Below, in pieces: positions 10,700 to 20,604 of a stretch of DNA of 64,000 bases. Positions within the stretch are counted from its first letter, which is position 1. The number at the start of each line of letters is the position of its first letter. Where the stretch lies: the NCBI GenBank assembly GCA_905220665.1, contig CAJNAR010000150.1:372001-436000 (forward strand), read 5' to 3'. A model generated the notes under the pieces. It saw nothing but the letters and a program-made list of their open reading frames with translations, did no database searches and was not told where the DNA came from. Origin of the DNA: Albugo candida. Lineage: Eukaryota; Oomycota; Peronosporomycetes; Albuginales; Albuginaceae. The position numbers and the translations under genes were made by a program.

Positions 10700-13306
10700 A
10701 TGGATAATGTCAATAGCGACACATCTCCACGTAGGGACACCGATAATGGGGGTGTTGTGCCTGCCTCAAATTCGAAACAAGGAGGCTTCTCACTATCAGT
10801 TAATGCGATTAACGATGGTCTCTTGAAGCGCGGCATTGCAATGCAGCGGATACGAAGAAACTCTTCCACACACTCGCTCAATGCGGACATGGACCTGAAA
10901 AGCCCGCAGAATTATGGTCTCATTTCTTCCAAGATTTTTGACGCCAATGATGATGAAAATATGCAAAATATCATCACTAAACACGAAATCTCAGAACGTT
11001 TTAACAAAACAAAACATCAAAGTAAACGAAACACTGGCTCCCGATTCAATTCGAAGCCATCTCGCATTGAAAGCAGTCACAAAGGTCAAGCTACAAATGA
11101 GCATCCCGAAAGTGGCGATTGTGATCCACAATACGATACAGAACAGCAAATACTCATATTTAGCGCATTAGTTACTCAGTGGACACGACATCAACAGATA
11201 CAAGCATTTCGGCAGTGGCAAAACTATACCCGCGATATGCGTACGAATGTAAGCATCTTGTTCCCGGTCATCAGCGATCTGAAAAACGAAGCAAAGCGAT
11301 TACTTTGTATATCTGAAACGGCGCGGATACAACAACATCTGAACAGCACTGGTTCGTCTACGCCAAATCAAACGATTGTCTACCCATATAACTTCACATT
11401 ACGTGACCTTGATGTGTTAAATGGTTGGGCGTTACAATGCCATCCAAAAACATTTCATGAAGTAAATGAGTGCACATTGCGTTACTTGTTACAGTATATG
11501 CGTTTCCGGCAATATGAGGATGGTGAAACACTGTTTCTGGAAGGCGATCGTGGGGATACATTTTACATCGCGCATCATGGTACAATAGCGGTCTTTGTCG
11601 GTATTATACGTGCACGAAATGATCGATTGTACGCAAAACGAGGATCACAACTATCTAATGGAACACAGCTGACCAACACACAGACTCTGAGGCAACGAAA
11701 TAGCACGGTTAGTCGAAACGTTCCGTATATCACTCTGGGCAAACGTGTCTTCACCTATCGCACCGGAGAGAGTTTTGGCGAGACCGCAATGTTCTCATTA
11801 GACGCAGTTCGGACTGCATCGGCGGTGGCGGTTGGACACTGTGAAGTGTGCGAAATTCCCAAAGAAATCTATTGCAAAACGCTTCTCAAGTATCATCGAC
11901 ACATTTTTGAGCGATCACAGAAGATAAATTTTCTCCAACGAGTACCATTATTTCGAGACTGGCCACGAGAGCGTCTGGGCCCGGTAGCAGATATCTTGAC
12001 ACAAAGAAAGTTGAATTTTGGAGATATATTATTTACCGAGCAAAAAGTAGCTCGGTTGCTTCTTAATCAAACAGTTGAGGAAGGTGGCATACGGCCAGCC
12101 CCTAACACAACCTGCTGCTATTTTATTTTGTCCGGAATTGTGAAGCTGACTAAAAGATACTTTGAGAGCGCGGAGAAAGATCCTAATCGTGTGCGGAAGG
12201 AGGTGCGGCATCCACATTTTCGTCCACCGATACAAGTGCAAGAGTTGCATGCGACCGATACCATTGCATTAGAAATACTCTTAAACTGGTCAAACAATTC
12301 AAAGTCGGAGCAAGAGAACGCAGGTACAGATTATACTTCTGTCGCGGCATCGGCAACAGTTGAACTGTATGCTTTGGAAGAAGTTGATGCTCAACGCTTG
12401 TTTTCTAGTCCGAATTTTTCATCTATGATCGAGAAAGTCAAGGCGCAAGTTGAGGGGGAGAAGCAGCAACGTAATAGAAGATACGAGAGTGCTCGTCAGA
12501 CTCTAGAGCTAAAGAACGCAATGCAAGCTGCTGAATTCGAGCGACTGAGATTGGCGACCACCGCTCCCGCACCCGACCTACCGGCTTTACGACTTCCCTT
12601 GAAAATTCTCTCACCGCTTGGACCTCCATCATCGTTTAGAATAGAGGATCACGTTACCGACGATGCACTTAGCGGAAAATATTCTGCGAGGTTATTGCCC
12701 TCACTTACCAATCGAGAAGTCCGTCAGCCAAATTTAGGAATGGAGCAATCGATGGATACTAGAACATTGAAAGAGAAAACGTTCCTTACAATTCAAGACG
12801 GATCACATTTTCTGACGCCATCCACGACCATAGGAATTGACTACAACACTTTGAGTCGTAGCATTGCGTGTGATTATTCGGAGATGCAGTCGTCAGAGCC
12901 TTTGCAAAAAACGTTGGGCTTTCTCGAGCGCACACGCATCAAGAGCCTTTTGAGTCCAAGCGGAAACCAAAACGAAAATTGCATAGTGACACGGCAAACC
13001 GCCACGAATGAGAATAGTACCCGTCGTTCTTTACAGCGCCGCAGAAGAATTCGTCCGACCACCAAATTTCAATTACCGACTTGTGCCCAACTGTTTCCCC
13101 AGTTTGACGAGATCGAAGCAGAAAACAATGCTGCTCGAGAATTTGACACAAAAACTTTCAAGGTAGATTGGGATCTCAACGCTCAAGATTTTTCACTTCA
13201 ATTACAAACGTGTACAACGTCTACCACTGAAACTATACTATCGTGTCGTTCGCAGTCATACGCGTCCAATCAGCCACAATTACCGAGATCATTCAAAAAG
13301 CCGTGA
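10700..13306 (+). CDS. Cyclic-nucleotide-binding-domain protein (CNBD2-like)
   Basis: ATG 10700 chosen because the longer frame starts at TTG; 868 aa, single exon. The N-terminal 150 residues are polar and low in complexity. A cNMP-binding domain runs about 255-420: EDGETLFLEGDRGDTFYIA (early strands), then a Ser/Thr-rich insertion, then the phosphate-binding cassette SFGETAMF...RTASA, with the F-G-E and R-T-A-S residues needed for cyclic nucleotide binding. A second, weaker cNMP-like segment follows (FRDWPRERLGPVADIL onward, to ~600) with a degenerate cassette. There is no kinase, channel or GEF domain. This resembles CNBD2-type cAMP-responsive proteins linked to flagella in other eukaryotes. 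That link is an inference, consistent with B9D2 and LEKR1-like genes in the window. Confidence 0.75.
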   Translation: MDNVNSDTSPRRDTDNGGVVPASNSKQGGFSLSVNAINDGLLKRGIAMQRIRRNSSTHSLNADMDLKSPQNYGLISSKIFDANDDENMQNIITKHEISERFNKTKHQSKRNTGSRFNSKPSRIESSHKGQATNEHPESGDCDPQYDTEQQILIFSALVTQWTRHQQIQAFRQWQNYTRDMRTNVSILFPVISDLKNEAKRLLCISETARIQQHLNSTGSSTPNQTIVYPYNFTLRDLDVLNGWALQCHPKTFHEVNECTLRYLLQYMRFRQYEDGETLFLEGDRGDTFYIAHHGTIAVFVGIIRARNDRLYAKRGSQLSNGTQLTNTQTLRQRNSTVSRNVPYITLGKRVFTYRTGESFGETAMFSLDAVRTASAVAVGHCEVCEIPKEIYCKTLLKYHRHIFERSQKINFLQRVPLFRDWPRERLGPVADILTQRKLNFGDILFTEQKVARLLLNQTVEEGGIRPAPNTTCCYFILSGIVKLTKRYFESAEKDPNRVRKEVRHPHFRPPIQVQELHATDTIALEILLNWSNNSKSEQENAGTDYTSVAASATVELYALEEVDAQRLFSSPNFSSMIEKVKAQVEGEKQQRNRRYESARQTLELKNAMQAAEFERLRLATTAPAPDLPALRLPLKILSPLGPPSSFRIEDHVTDDALSGKYSARLLPSLTNREVRQPNLGMEQSMDTRTLKEKTFLTIQDGSHFLTPSTTIGIDYNTLSRSIACDYSEMQSSEPLQKTLGFLERTRIKSLLSPSGNQNENCIVTRQTATNENSTRRSLQRRRRIRPTTKFQLPTCAQLFPQFDEIEAENNAAREFDTKTFKVDWDLNAQDFSLQLQTCTTSTTETILSCRSQSYASNQPQLPRSFKKP

Positions 13307-13372
13307 ATGAGGTGATATTATTTTATAGAATTTGAATACTATCACGAGTTTTTATAGCTGGCGAAATAAGAC

Positions 13373-14096
13373 ATGCATTATGCACAGCAACTTAAACGAC
13401 GCAAGCCAGATTCAGAGCATTCGGAAGGGAATACAAGAGAATCTGTTTTGAAGAAGAGTAAGAGCAATGTTGAGGTGCCACAAGAGAAAGAAAGTTATTC
13501 CTTTTCTCTTTCTGCGAAACGAAATGTCACGGTACGGAAATGGCGAAAGGCAATTTTAGTCGATATTCGAGAGCTTTATCAAGACAACGGCGTCGACAAA
13601 TATGGAAAGAAAGGTATCTTTTCTTTGTGAGGATCCAATATGTCAATATGTCTATGTGTGAAGGTATATCATTATCTCTGCAACAGTGGAAAACACTATC
13701 AAAGTTGGCATCTATGTTAAACAAAACCATCGCGATGATCACACGCGATGAATTAAAAGTCAAAAGTCTCGAAGAATGCTCAGAGTTTATTTCCGTCGAC
13801 ACGGAAGATATGACCGTCTCATTTTCGGTACATTGCTCGCGTGCTTAGCATTACTCGATACTGGAATTTCTTCTGGATTGTAGCTGGCACAAAAGCGACG
13901 AGTAACTATCCGAACATTCAAATCCACAGTATTGATAGATATCCGGGAATACTATGAAAAAGACGGAGATTGGAAACCTGGAAAAAAAGGAATTTCATTA
14001 TCTACGGACCAATGGAAAAAGTTGGAACACCAAATGGGTGAAATTGACAATGCTATCGAGCTTCTTGATCAAGAAAGCAATGCATTTGCTCTGTAG
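13373..14096 (+). CDS. Tandem PC4/Sub1-domain transcriptional coactivator
   Basis: Three exons, 13373-13613, 13664-13827, 13884-14096, 205 aa; introns of 50 and 56 nt. Two consecutive PC4 (p15) ssDNA-binding folds. The first has the signature VDIRELYQDNG...YGKKGISLSLQQW split by intron 1. The second has IDIREYYEKDGDWKPGKKG then ISLSTDQWKKL, split from the first by intron 2. PC4/Sub1 normally carries one such domain after a Lys/Ser-rich N-terminus, which here is residues 1-50. Each domain keeps the R-Y-x(3)-G, P/Y-G-K-K-G-I-S-L and Q-W residues. Expected role: ssDNA binding and RNA polymerase II coactivation in the nucleus. The two copies could make an intramolecular pseudodimer. Confidence 0.88.
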
Positions 14097-14339
14097 GGCA
14101 ATTTTGCTTCAATTGATTCTACGACTAACTTGATTCGAAAACGAAACGAAGCACGTCTTCATATAATTCCAACCTTCTGCGACGCTGGGGTTAGCCCTTA
14201 CGAGTATTATCTTCAAATCAGTAGCAGGCAGCATCAAAAGCAAAGTGCCGCTTGCGCTGTTGCTTTTCAAAATTTCTAAAATTGATGATAACTGTCGAGT
14301 CATCTCTCAAAGCAGATCACCACATTGACATGCCACTAA

Positions 14340-15011
14340 TCAAGACTCCAGTTGTACCATTTCTACGATTCCACAGCTTTTTTTAAACACGATTTTGCTC
14401 TTTTTAGGGTCAGAAATAACAGCGAATGCCCTTGGAGTGAGCATATTTTGCACTTGGACAAGTAGAATCCCATCGTGCGCTATTGCACCCATCGTAAAAA
14501 AGCTTTGAACCAATTTGAAAGCTTGATCGCTGCACTGAACACACTTTGGAATAGAGGAAAACGTGTGCTGAGCAAGAAGTCGACAATATTCCTCCAGTTG
14601 ATGCCGACGTGAATCAATGACACCCTCGCATTTTGACCTCAAAAAATGCTTTCGTGGAAAAATAAATCCTCGTAGGGATCGCATAAACCATCTACAACCA
14701 AAACATTCATGAGCAACTGGATGAATGAGAGATGCCTGAAGCTGGATATCTAGTCTCACAAAGTCTGAATATCGCCTCAAAATTGTCCATTCCAGGCGAG
14801 TACCCGAAATGTGCAGTCGAATTTTGTACCAGATGATGTCATTGCTCAAGACAGTCCCATCAATATGCACCCTGAGAGGTGTCGCCTTACTTTCTGAATT
14901 GCACATGATCCTGGAAAAAGTCGATGAGGCTGGCATGATCAAATGCAAAGTCAAGCAAGAATATGACATTCTACTGCGACCATGTCGAATGAGAATATAA
15001 ATAGCGATCAT
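14340..15011 (-). CDS. PX-domain protein
   Basis: Open frame of 223 aa, ATG 15011. A second good start is Met 36, just before the domain. A PX fold runs about residues 50-165: WYKIRLHISGTRLEWTILRR then YSDF (the R-R-Y-S/T-x-F motif that binds the phosphoinositide), FPRKHFLRSK (Pro-rich loop remnant plus basic helix), and RRHQLEEYCRLL. PX domains target PI3P-bearing endosomes. The remaining ~60 residues have no known domain. The 3' end is uncertain: a phase-0 donor at the Met before the stop, with an AG 54 nt further on, would extend the protein through 14109-14303, where another frame reads RRRRLELYEDVL, but I could not place all splice sites. Confidence 0.7.
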   Translation of the reverse strand: MIAIYILIRHGRSRMSYSCLTLHLIMPASSTFSRIMCNSESKATPLRVHIDGTVLSNDIIWYKIRLHISGTRLEWTILRRYSDFVRLDIQLQASLIHPVAHECFGCRWFMRSLRGFIFPRKHFLRSKCEGVIDSRRHQLEEYCRLLAQHTFSSIPKCVQCSDQAFKLVQSFFTMGAIAHDGILLVQVQNMLTPRAFAVISDPKKSKIVFKKSCGIVEMVQLES

Positions 15012-15093
15012 GTTGTCCTTATTTAGTTCAGTACAATAGCTAAATGTCTTATCGGCAAAAGTTTTTGAATGAAAGGCGACGTAAAGATGCTAT

Positions 15094-18000
15094 CTATTGA
15101 CCCCTCGGACAATCGGGACGTGGATACTCTCGCGCTTGATGCATGTTGCGAAGACCCGCTTTCAAGGCCTCAAAACCTACACCACCTTGATTGTAGACAT
15201 TGACACCTGGAGGAGCCGGTCGGAACATCGGGCCTCGGGCGAAATTTGGATTGAAGAATGGAGGCGGCCATACTGGATAATATGGAGGTGGTATATGTAC
15301 GACAGGAGGCATTGTGGCTGGTCTATATGGATAAATGGCAGGTTGATTGGTTTGATGCCCAACGCCATAATTGGTGCTGTAGCTCGGAACATTACTAGAT
15401 GAAGATACAGCGGGAGCTTGGGGATGATCACGAGGAGGAGCATTGGGACGAACCCGGGAGCGATCTTGGGTGCTGGATTGGGTACGATCTCGAGAACGAT
15501 TTTGGGACCGATCACGAGAACGACCTTGAGAGCGATCTCGAGACCGATCACGAGAGCGATTCAGGGACCGATCTTGAGACCGGTCTGTAACTTGGGCACG
15601 ATTTTGGGGACGATCACGAGAACGATCTCGAGAACGTACGCGATCGTAGCTGTTCGAGGATTGTGATGGGCCATACCCATTCTTCTGCTGCTTGCTTCTA
15701 GGCTCTTGAGATCCCCATTGCCCAAAACCGTTTGTCAAGTATTGATTGAATTGAGGACGATCATTACCAGATCGACCGCCATTTTGGTATGAGCCTCGTT
15801 GTCGATCAAATGACCCAAGGCGGGCATGTGTGGCATTGGTGAGACCACTTTTGACTCCAGCAAGATCAGTTATATTGATGTTGCCCCTTCCGAGACATGG
15901 GATTGAGATGCGAAGATCACTTTGCGATATCAAGACCGGTTGCGGACGCACAGCACCTCCAAGAAGCTTGCAAATGTGAGGTAATTTCACCGGTGGCAAA
16001 TACTGGAATGAATGGCACTGATTATTGGATATGTCCATAAAATGTTGGGGCTTTTTTTCGGGGCTTGGTACGATACATCCTGTTGGAAAGTGTAGCGCTT
16101 CCACGTAAAACAATGCGCCCGAAAACGATGTTGAAATGGAAGGATCCAACTCGACAAGAGTGTTCTTTGTATCAGGTAGAGATCCTTTTGTCAAACGGCA
16201 GCCGGAATGGAAGAACACAATCTCTTTTCCATAACGCTGATTTCGTTTTTTCTCCAATGCGCTCAATTTTTTACTTTCAGGTTCCATAGCTTCGAGTAAG
16301 CGAGCTTCGTCGATGAAAGGAAGCAACACGACCCATAGCCACGGCATTGGCTTGCCATTTGGATCAACGGGGATTTCAGTTGGATAAAAATCGATAATTG
16401 GCGACTTTGGGTCGCGTAAAAGCCATCGGTATGGCTTTGGAATCGCATGGGCACTTGCAGCCGGAAACACACCCATGAGTTGCTCAAAAGGACGAAAAGG
16501 TTGGCCAAGATCGAATGAAATTGTAAAGCGATCAATGTCCACCAGATCGGAGGCAAATGGAGCATAGTGGAAAGGATAGAACCAGTTCCAAGACGCGCAC
16601 CCGGAATAGTAATACTTCATAACCCAGCACAAACCTTCGACATAGCTTTGCAATACTTTAGCCTTTCCTCCTCCGTGAGCAATATCATCAGCTTTGAACT
16701 TGTCATTATAATACCGTTTCTTCCAGCCTGGCTCACCTAAACGAACAACATCTTTCACTCCTTGTCGATGTTTGTCAAGCTGTTCATCCACCATTTCTTT
16801 CACCCTTGCTTGTATTGCTTGATCCGCACTCATTCCGCCATATTTGGCGTTAGCGGTAGCGGTGTTTTGATCAATTCGGCACTTTTTTTGTATTTCAATT
16901 GCATCTGATCGCACAGAAGCAGCGCCTATTTGGTCTTTCTTCTCATTCGAGAGTCGATTCTTGCGAACTCTCTCAGATTCTGCTTGTTTTGCTGCGCGGC
17001 GTAGGAATACTTCATCTTCCACAGCACCAACTTCCGCTAAAATGGCATTTACGCGCGACAAATTGACCTCACCAGAATCCGTCAAGTAACCTTTGAGCGT
17101 TGGAAGGAGCTTTGCGTATAGCAGAATTAGGAAATCCAGAGCTCCATCACGTATGTCCAGAGATGGCAAATGTGGAAGAAAATCATTGCCCACGAAGAAA
17201 CATAGGAATACAAAATCATCCACGATTCTCTCGAAATCATACGGAAATGGTAGCGTCTGAGCTAGCGGCAGAAATTCAAATTCGAGGTACTCTCTCAGGA
17301 TAGCGATATGAAGAAATTGCAATGGTGTCTGGTCGGTAGGTGTTACGTCGGCATCATGCTCTCCATGCTCACCTCGTTTCCTTTTTCTCAAATCTTGCGT
17401 TCCATTCGCATCGAGGATCGTCAACTGCTTGGCTTTTTCCCGTTCGTATTTTTGCTTGCCAAATAGGACTTCTTCTCTCAGAATTGTAAAATTGACTTCG
17501 TGAGTTGCTAATCCCAGCATAATAAGATCTGCATCTAGTCCATGAAGCACATGGTGCTGATTGGGATCATAACCCGGTTGACTACGCTGAAGCCGAACGA
17601 AAGACATCAACTTGTGCTCTCCTTCACCTGGTACGCTTGCGTCACTAAAAACCACTTTGATCGATTTCCACGCTTCATTTTGATTGATCCTCTCTCTGAT
17701 GTAAAATCGAAGATATTTCGATAACTTGGACATAAACTTTGTACCTGGAGTGATAACATTTGAGTCCCAGCCTTTAGGTTGATCTTCATCTTGTACCTGA
17801 TGACCCATTGCTTTCATATAGTCTATCGCTTGTTTTTCAATTTCACTACGTTCTTCAGCTTCTTTTGCAGAACGAAAGCGACGCGCACGTTGTTGATTCA
17901 TTTTGGCACGTGGAGCCACACCATCAATTGCAAGATATAACACTCTGCGAGGGCGTACGGCTGCCACTAAACGATCTACGTAGTCCATGACACGTTGATA

Positions 18001-18237
18001 CATTTCTTCTTCTGTTTTGGGCTGTTCTCCATTTTCGGGATGAGCACAGGGATGAATCAAACCATTCATATCGATGTATAGATTTGCGACTTCTATTTCG
18101 TTCGGACTTGGACCCGTGATATCCAGCAGCTCATAGTGGCGCTTTCCTTCAATCATCACTGGAGATTGCTCCACGCAATCCACGACACACTTTGGGTATT
18201 TTGCTGAAAGCCATCGGTAAAACGCAGGAACGCCCAT
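15094..18237 (-). CDS. XRN2: Nuclear 5'-3' exoribonuclease XRN2/Rat1
   Basis: ATG 18237 chosen because the family starts MGVPAFYRWLS; 1,047 aa, single exon. It degrades 5'-monophosphorylated RNA processively in the nucleus (torpedo termination, rRNA processing). Catalytic acidic clusters are present: YIDMNGLIHPC, AIDGVAPRAKMNQQR, GEGEHK, LDADLIMLG and GNDFLPHLP. The CR2 region includes WVMKYYYSGCASWNWFYPFH. After about residue 840 the tail becomes Arg/Asp/Ser/Gln-rich and then Pro-rich. I saw no CCHC zinc knuckle of the plant XRN2/3 type. The start lies ~135 bp from the divergent PDZ/UBA gene. Size agrees with Rat1/XRN2 and is shorter than cytoplasmic XRN1. Confidence 0.95.
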   Translation of the reverse strand: MGVPAFYRWLSAKYPKCVVDCVEQSPVMIEGKRHYELLDITGPSPNEIEVANLYIDMNGLIHPCAHPENGEQPKTEEEMYQRVMDYVDRLVAAVRPRRVLYLAIDGVAPRAKMNQQRARRFRSAKEAEERSEIEKQAIDYMKAMGHQVQDEDQPKGWDSNVITPGTKFMSKLSKYLRFYIRERINQNEAWKSIKVVFSDASVPGEGEHKLMSFVRLQRSQPGYDPNQHHVLHGLDADLIMLGLATHEVNFTILREEVLFGKQKYEREKAKQLTILDANGTQDLRKRKRGEHGEHDADVTPTDQTPLQFLHIAILREYLEFEFLPLAQTLPFPYDFERIVDDFVFLCFFVGNDFLPHLPSLDIRDGALDFLILLYAKLLPTLKGYLTDSGEVNLSRVNAILAEVGAVEDEVFLRRAAKQAESERVRKNRLSNEKKDQIGAASVRSDAIEIQKKCRIDQNTATANAKYGGMSADQAIQARVKEMVDEQLDKHRQGVKDVVRLGEPGWKKRYYNDKFKADDIAHGGGKAKVLQSYVEGLCWVMKYYYSGCASWNWFYPFHYAPFASDLVDIDRFTISFDLGQPFRPFEQLMGVFPAASAHAIPKPYRWLLRDPKSPIIDFYPTEIPVDPNGKPMPWLWVVLLPFIDEARLLEAMEPESKKLSALEKKRNQRYGKEIVFFHSGCRLTKGSLPDTKNTLVELDPSISTSFSGALFYVEALHFPTGCIVPSPEKKPQHFMDISNNQCHSFQYLPPVKLPHICKLLGGAVRPQPVLISQSDLRISIPCLGRGNINITDLAGVKSGLTNATHARLGSFDRQRGSYQNGGRSGNDRPQFNQYLTNGFGQWGSQEPRSKQQKNGYGPSQSSNSYDRVRSRDRSRDRPQNRAQVTDRSQDRSLNRSRDRSRDRSQGRSRDRSQNRSRDRTQSSTQDRSRVRPNAPPRDHPQAPAVSSSSNVPSYSTNYGVGHQTNQPAIYPYRPATMPPVVHIPPPYYPVWPPPFFNPNFARGPMFRPAPPGVNVYNQGGVGFEALKAGLRNMHQAREYPRPDCPRGQ
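15430..15645 (-). repeat. RDRS-type dipeptide/tetrapeptide repeat in the XRN2 tail
   Basis: About 70 codons of imperfect R-D-R-S, R-D-R-P and Q-N-R-S repeats, visible in DNA as recurrent cgatcacgaga/cgatcttg units about 12 bp long. It encodes an RS/RD-like low-complexity tract. On the opposite strand the same repeat gives open, acidic reading frames that are only its antisense. Confidence 0.8.
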
Positions 18238-18372
18238 GAGGTTCTCCTGCCAATGTATCAAATGGTAGGGACGGTTACGTGAACGGTCCGGTTTCTAACC
18301 GTGCGCGTCACTTTTACGAACGAGCAAAATATCTGACGAAAGCCTCTACAAAAGCTGGAATGCACTGTGCAA

Positions 18373-20287
18373 ATGGATGATAATGCCCAGAAAACGTCGA
18401 AAGGCTCCGAATCTAACGAAATGAAAGCCATGGAGAAAATACGTATTAAATTATGCAAAAAAAACGGAGAGAAGTCCTTCGGAATGGGCTTGGGGAAAAA
18501 AATGGTCAAGAATAAAGAAAAGCCTCCGTCATATGCGTCTCAAATATACGTCCTGCATGTCCTCAGAAATTCTCCAGCGGAGCGAGAGAACGTGCAAAAA
18601 GGTGTTGCGTTAGATAATTGTTTTGTGCATGCGACGTCTTAAAGACAGCTTCCATTTGTGAAGGATGGCGTATCGAGCAAGTGGAAGGGAAGACTGTTGA
18701 AGGATATAATTTGCAATCCCTCGCTTCTTTGATGAGAAGCAGCTCTTCGGTAAGTTTTTGGTGCAAAAGGGCATAAGAATGAATTGATGATGCTGAGTTT
18801 CTAGATTGAAGTAGACTTTGAGATTTCTCAAAATCAACAGCAGGATGAACGACAGGATAAAATACAAACAAACATGCTGTTGCTGGAACGTTATACAGGC
18901 TCACAATCGCAAAGCTATTTATCAGGATTTGGCAAAGCCTCTTTGAGGCAACAATACATTCGATGCGTACCACCTGGTCCCGTCAATGTTTCAACAAAGA
19001 CGATATCACCAGGTGTAGGAAAAAATAGTGAGGCACACCCGCCTGAAAGTAGTGCTTGCATCGGCGACCCAGCAATGGGAAGAAAAAGAGCTGATACTTC
19101 AGTTGCTCCCCAAGCAAAAGATAGCCATCCACAGAAACAGATGAAAATGACCGTGTGGGCCAAGAGTTCCAACATGATGAAGGCCCAGCCATGCATAGAT
19201 GCGAACAAAGAGACTCCACCACATCTTGAAGAACCAAACGCATCAAGTTGTAAATCACAGCATCCGACCAATTCAATAAAAGTCGCACCTATTTGTCCCC
19301 AAACATCAGAGGAAGCGCCATCACGGAGCTCTTCATATGCTGTTCGTTCAGTTCCACACTCAAACAATGGTACATTGTAGCACGTTGTATACAAAATCGT
19401 TGACTCATTTGAATTTGTCAGCATCCAAGTCTGATGATCTTCGCTCTGAGCTATCAAGCCAAAAGCCCACTGGAGAATCGAATCGGCAGCGACACAGCCT
19501 GACTACTCGACGATTGACTGACATGGGCTTCGATAAAACAGATGCAGTGGCGAGTATTGCCGCTTGTGGCGACGATCCAGAGAAATGTATGGTGTGGATT
19601 GCTGCGCAATTGGAAGAAAAGCAATTCATATCGGACCTTAACCAAGCATCCATTCAATCAGAGCTCAGCAAACAAAAAGAGGCAGCATCTCTAAAGCATA
19701 AAGAGAAGGAACTTTATAAAAAAGCCCGAGTATTCACCTCATTATTCCCAAATGTGCGTCAAGCCACCATCCGTTTTATGAGAACTCACGATTCTGGTGT
19801 AGTCCTATATTTTGAGCGATAGAGAATCCAATACATTGAAGGAGGTCATTGATGAGCAAATTGGCCGAACGGACAGTGAGTGTCTTCTTCGGACGACGTT
19901 GACACGACTGCTGAAATTAGAAGCCCAAGCTATCAAATGGTACAAAGTCGCCGCACGCTGTTACCTTCTTCGGATTGCAGAGAATTTGGAAGGAATCTAT
20001 ATCGGTGTGTTGCACAGATTAAATAGCCAAATGCTGCTAGTATTTCTAACAATGTGTTTTGCGAAAATGTAGCTGAGAGTCACAGCGTCTTTGAGTGTTG
20101 CGGAAAAGCGACTTCACTGTCTGCGTGCACATTTGTCAAGTCGATACAAACTGAAGTTGAGCTGCTTCAAAACCATTTGTTTAATATGCCAAAGATTCAT
20201 GGAGGGGTCCCCATGGCTTTTTTAGAAGCGGATGAATCCACCAAATTCAATCTAGAGGATGATGGTTTTGAAGTGATCGACAAGTAA
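18373..20287 (+). CDS. PDZ-like plus UBA-domain protein
   Basis: Six exons: 18373-18601, 18649-18749, 18805-19369, 19422-19753, 19803-20004, 20073-20287; 547 aa, introns 47-68 nt, all phases consistent. ATG 18373 is used since the longer frame begins with GTG. A PDZ-like fold at about 10-115 carries a carboxylate loop FGMGLGKKM, IYVLHVLRNSPAE, then EGWRIEQVEGKTVEG after the first intron. A long Ser/Pro linker follows. A UBA domain comes next, with the hallmark LTDMGFDKTDA and a C-terminal helix CMVWIAAQL. A charged helical region and an acidic C-terminus (DDGFEVIDK) end it. UBA domains bind ubiquitin and PDZ domains bind C-terminal peptides, so an adaptor role is inferred. I know no named family with this order. 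The least certain junction is exon 4/5 (donor GTGCGT). Confidence 0.75.
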
Positions 20288-20604
20288 AGCAATCTCATCA
20301 AACGCTGGTCAAATAGAGCGCCCGAGATCCCACTCACTTGGTGAGTGTATACTCTGAGCGCATGAATTGGTACAATCCTGCCGGAGCACGACTTTGCTAA
20401 GGTTGTTGATGCGGCTCTAATCTTCATCCATCGGGTCGTGCAATCCCCCGCCGCATGTCAGCATCAAATTATCGTGTAGTTTTGATTGCACGTGATAGCT
20501 CAAGAAGCATGTAATTGGCACTACAATAGAATTTTTGAAGTCATATTGTTTGTCCTTTTGAGCACGTTGGCGTAAATGTACTAATGTAACGCCTTATTAT
20601 CAAA

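Noticed and set aside
14109..14303. 64-codon minus-strand ORF downstream of the PX gene as a separate gene
   Set aside because: It would more likely be a 3' exon of the PX gene, but the last junction would need a 17-nt intron or a GC donor; left as an uncertainty in the PX entry.
15399..15666. Plus-strand acidic ORFs opposite the XRN2 tail
   Set aside because: Antisense of the RDRS repeat, with no start context or family match.
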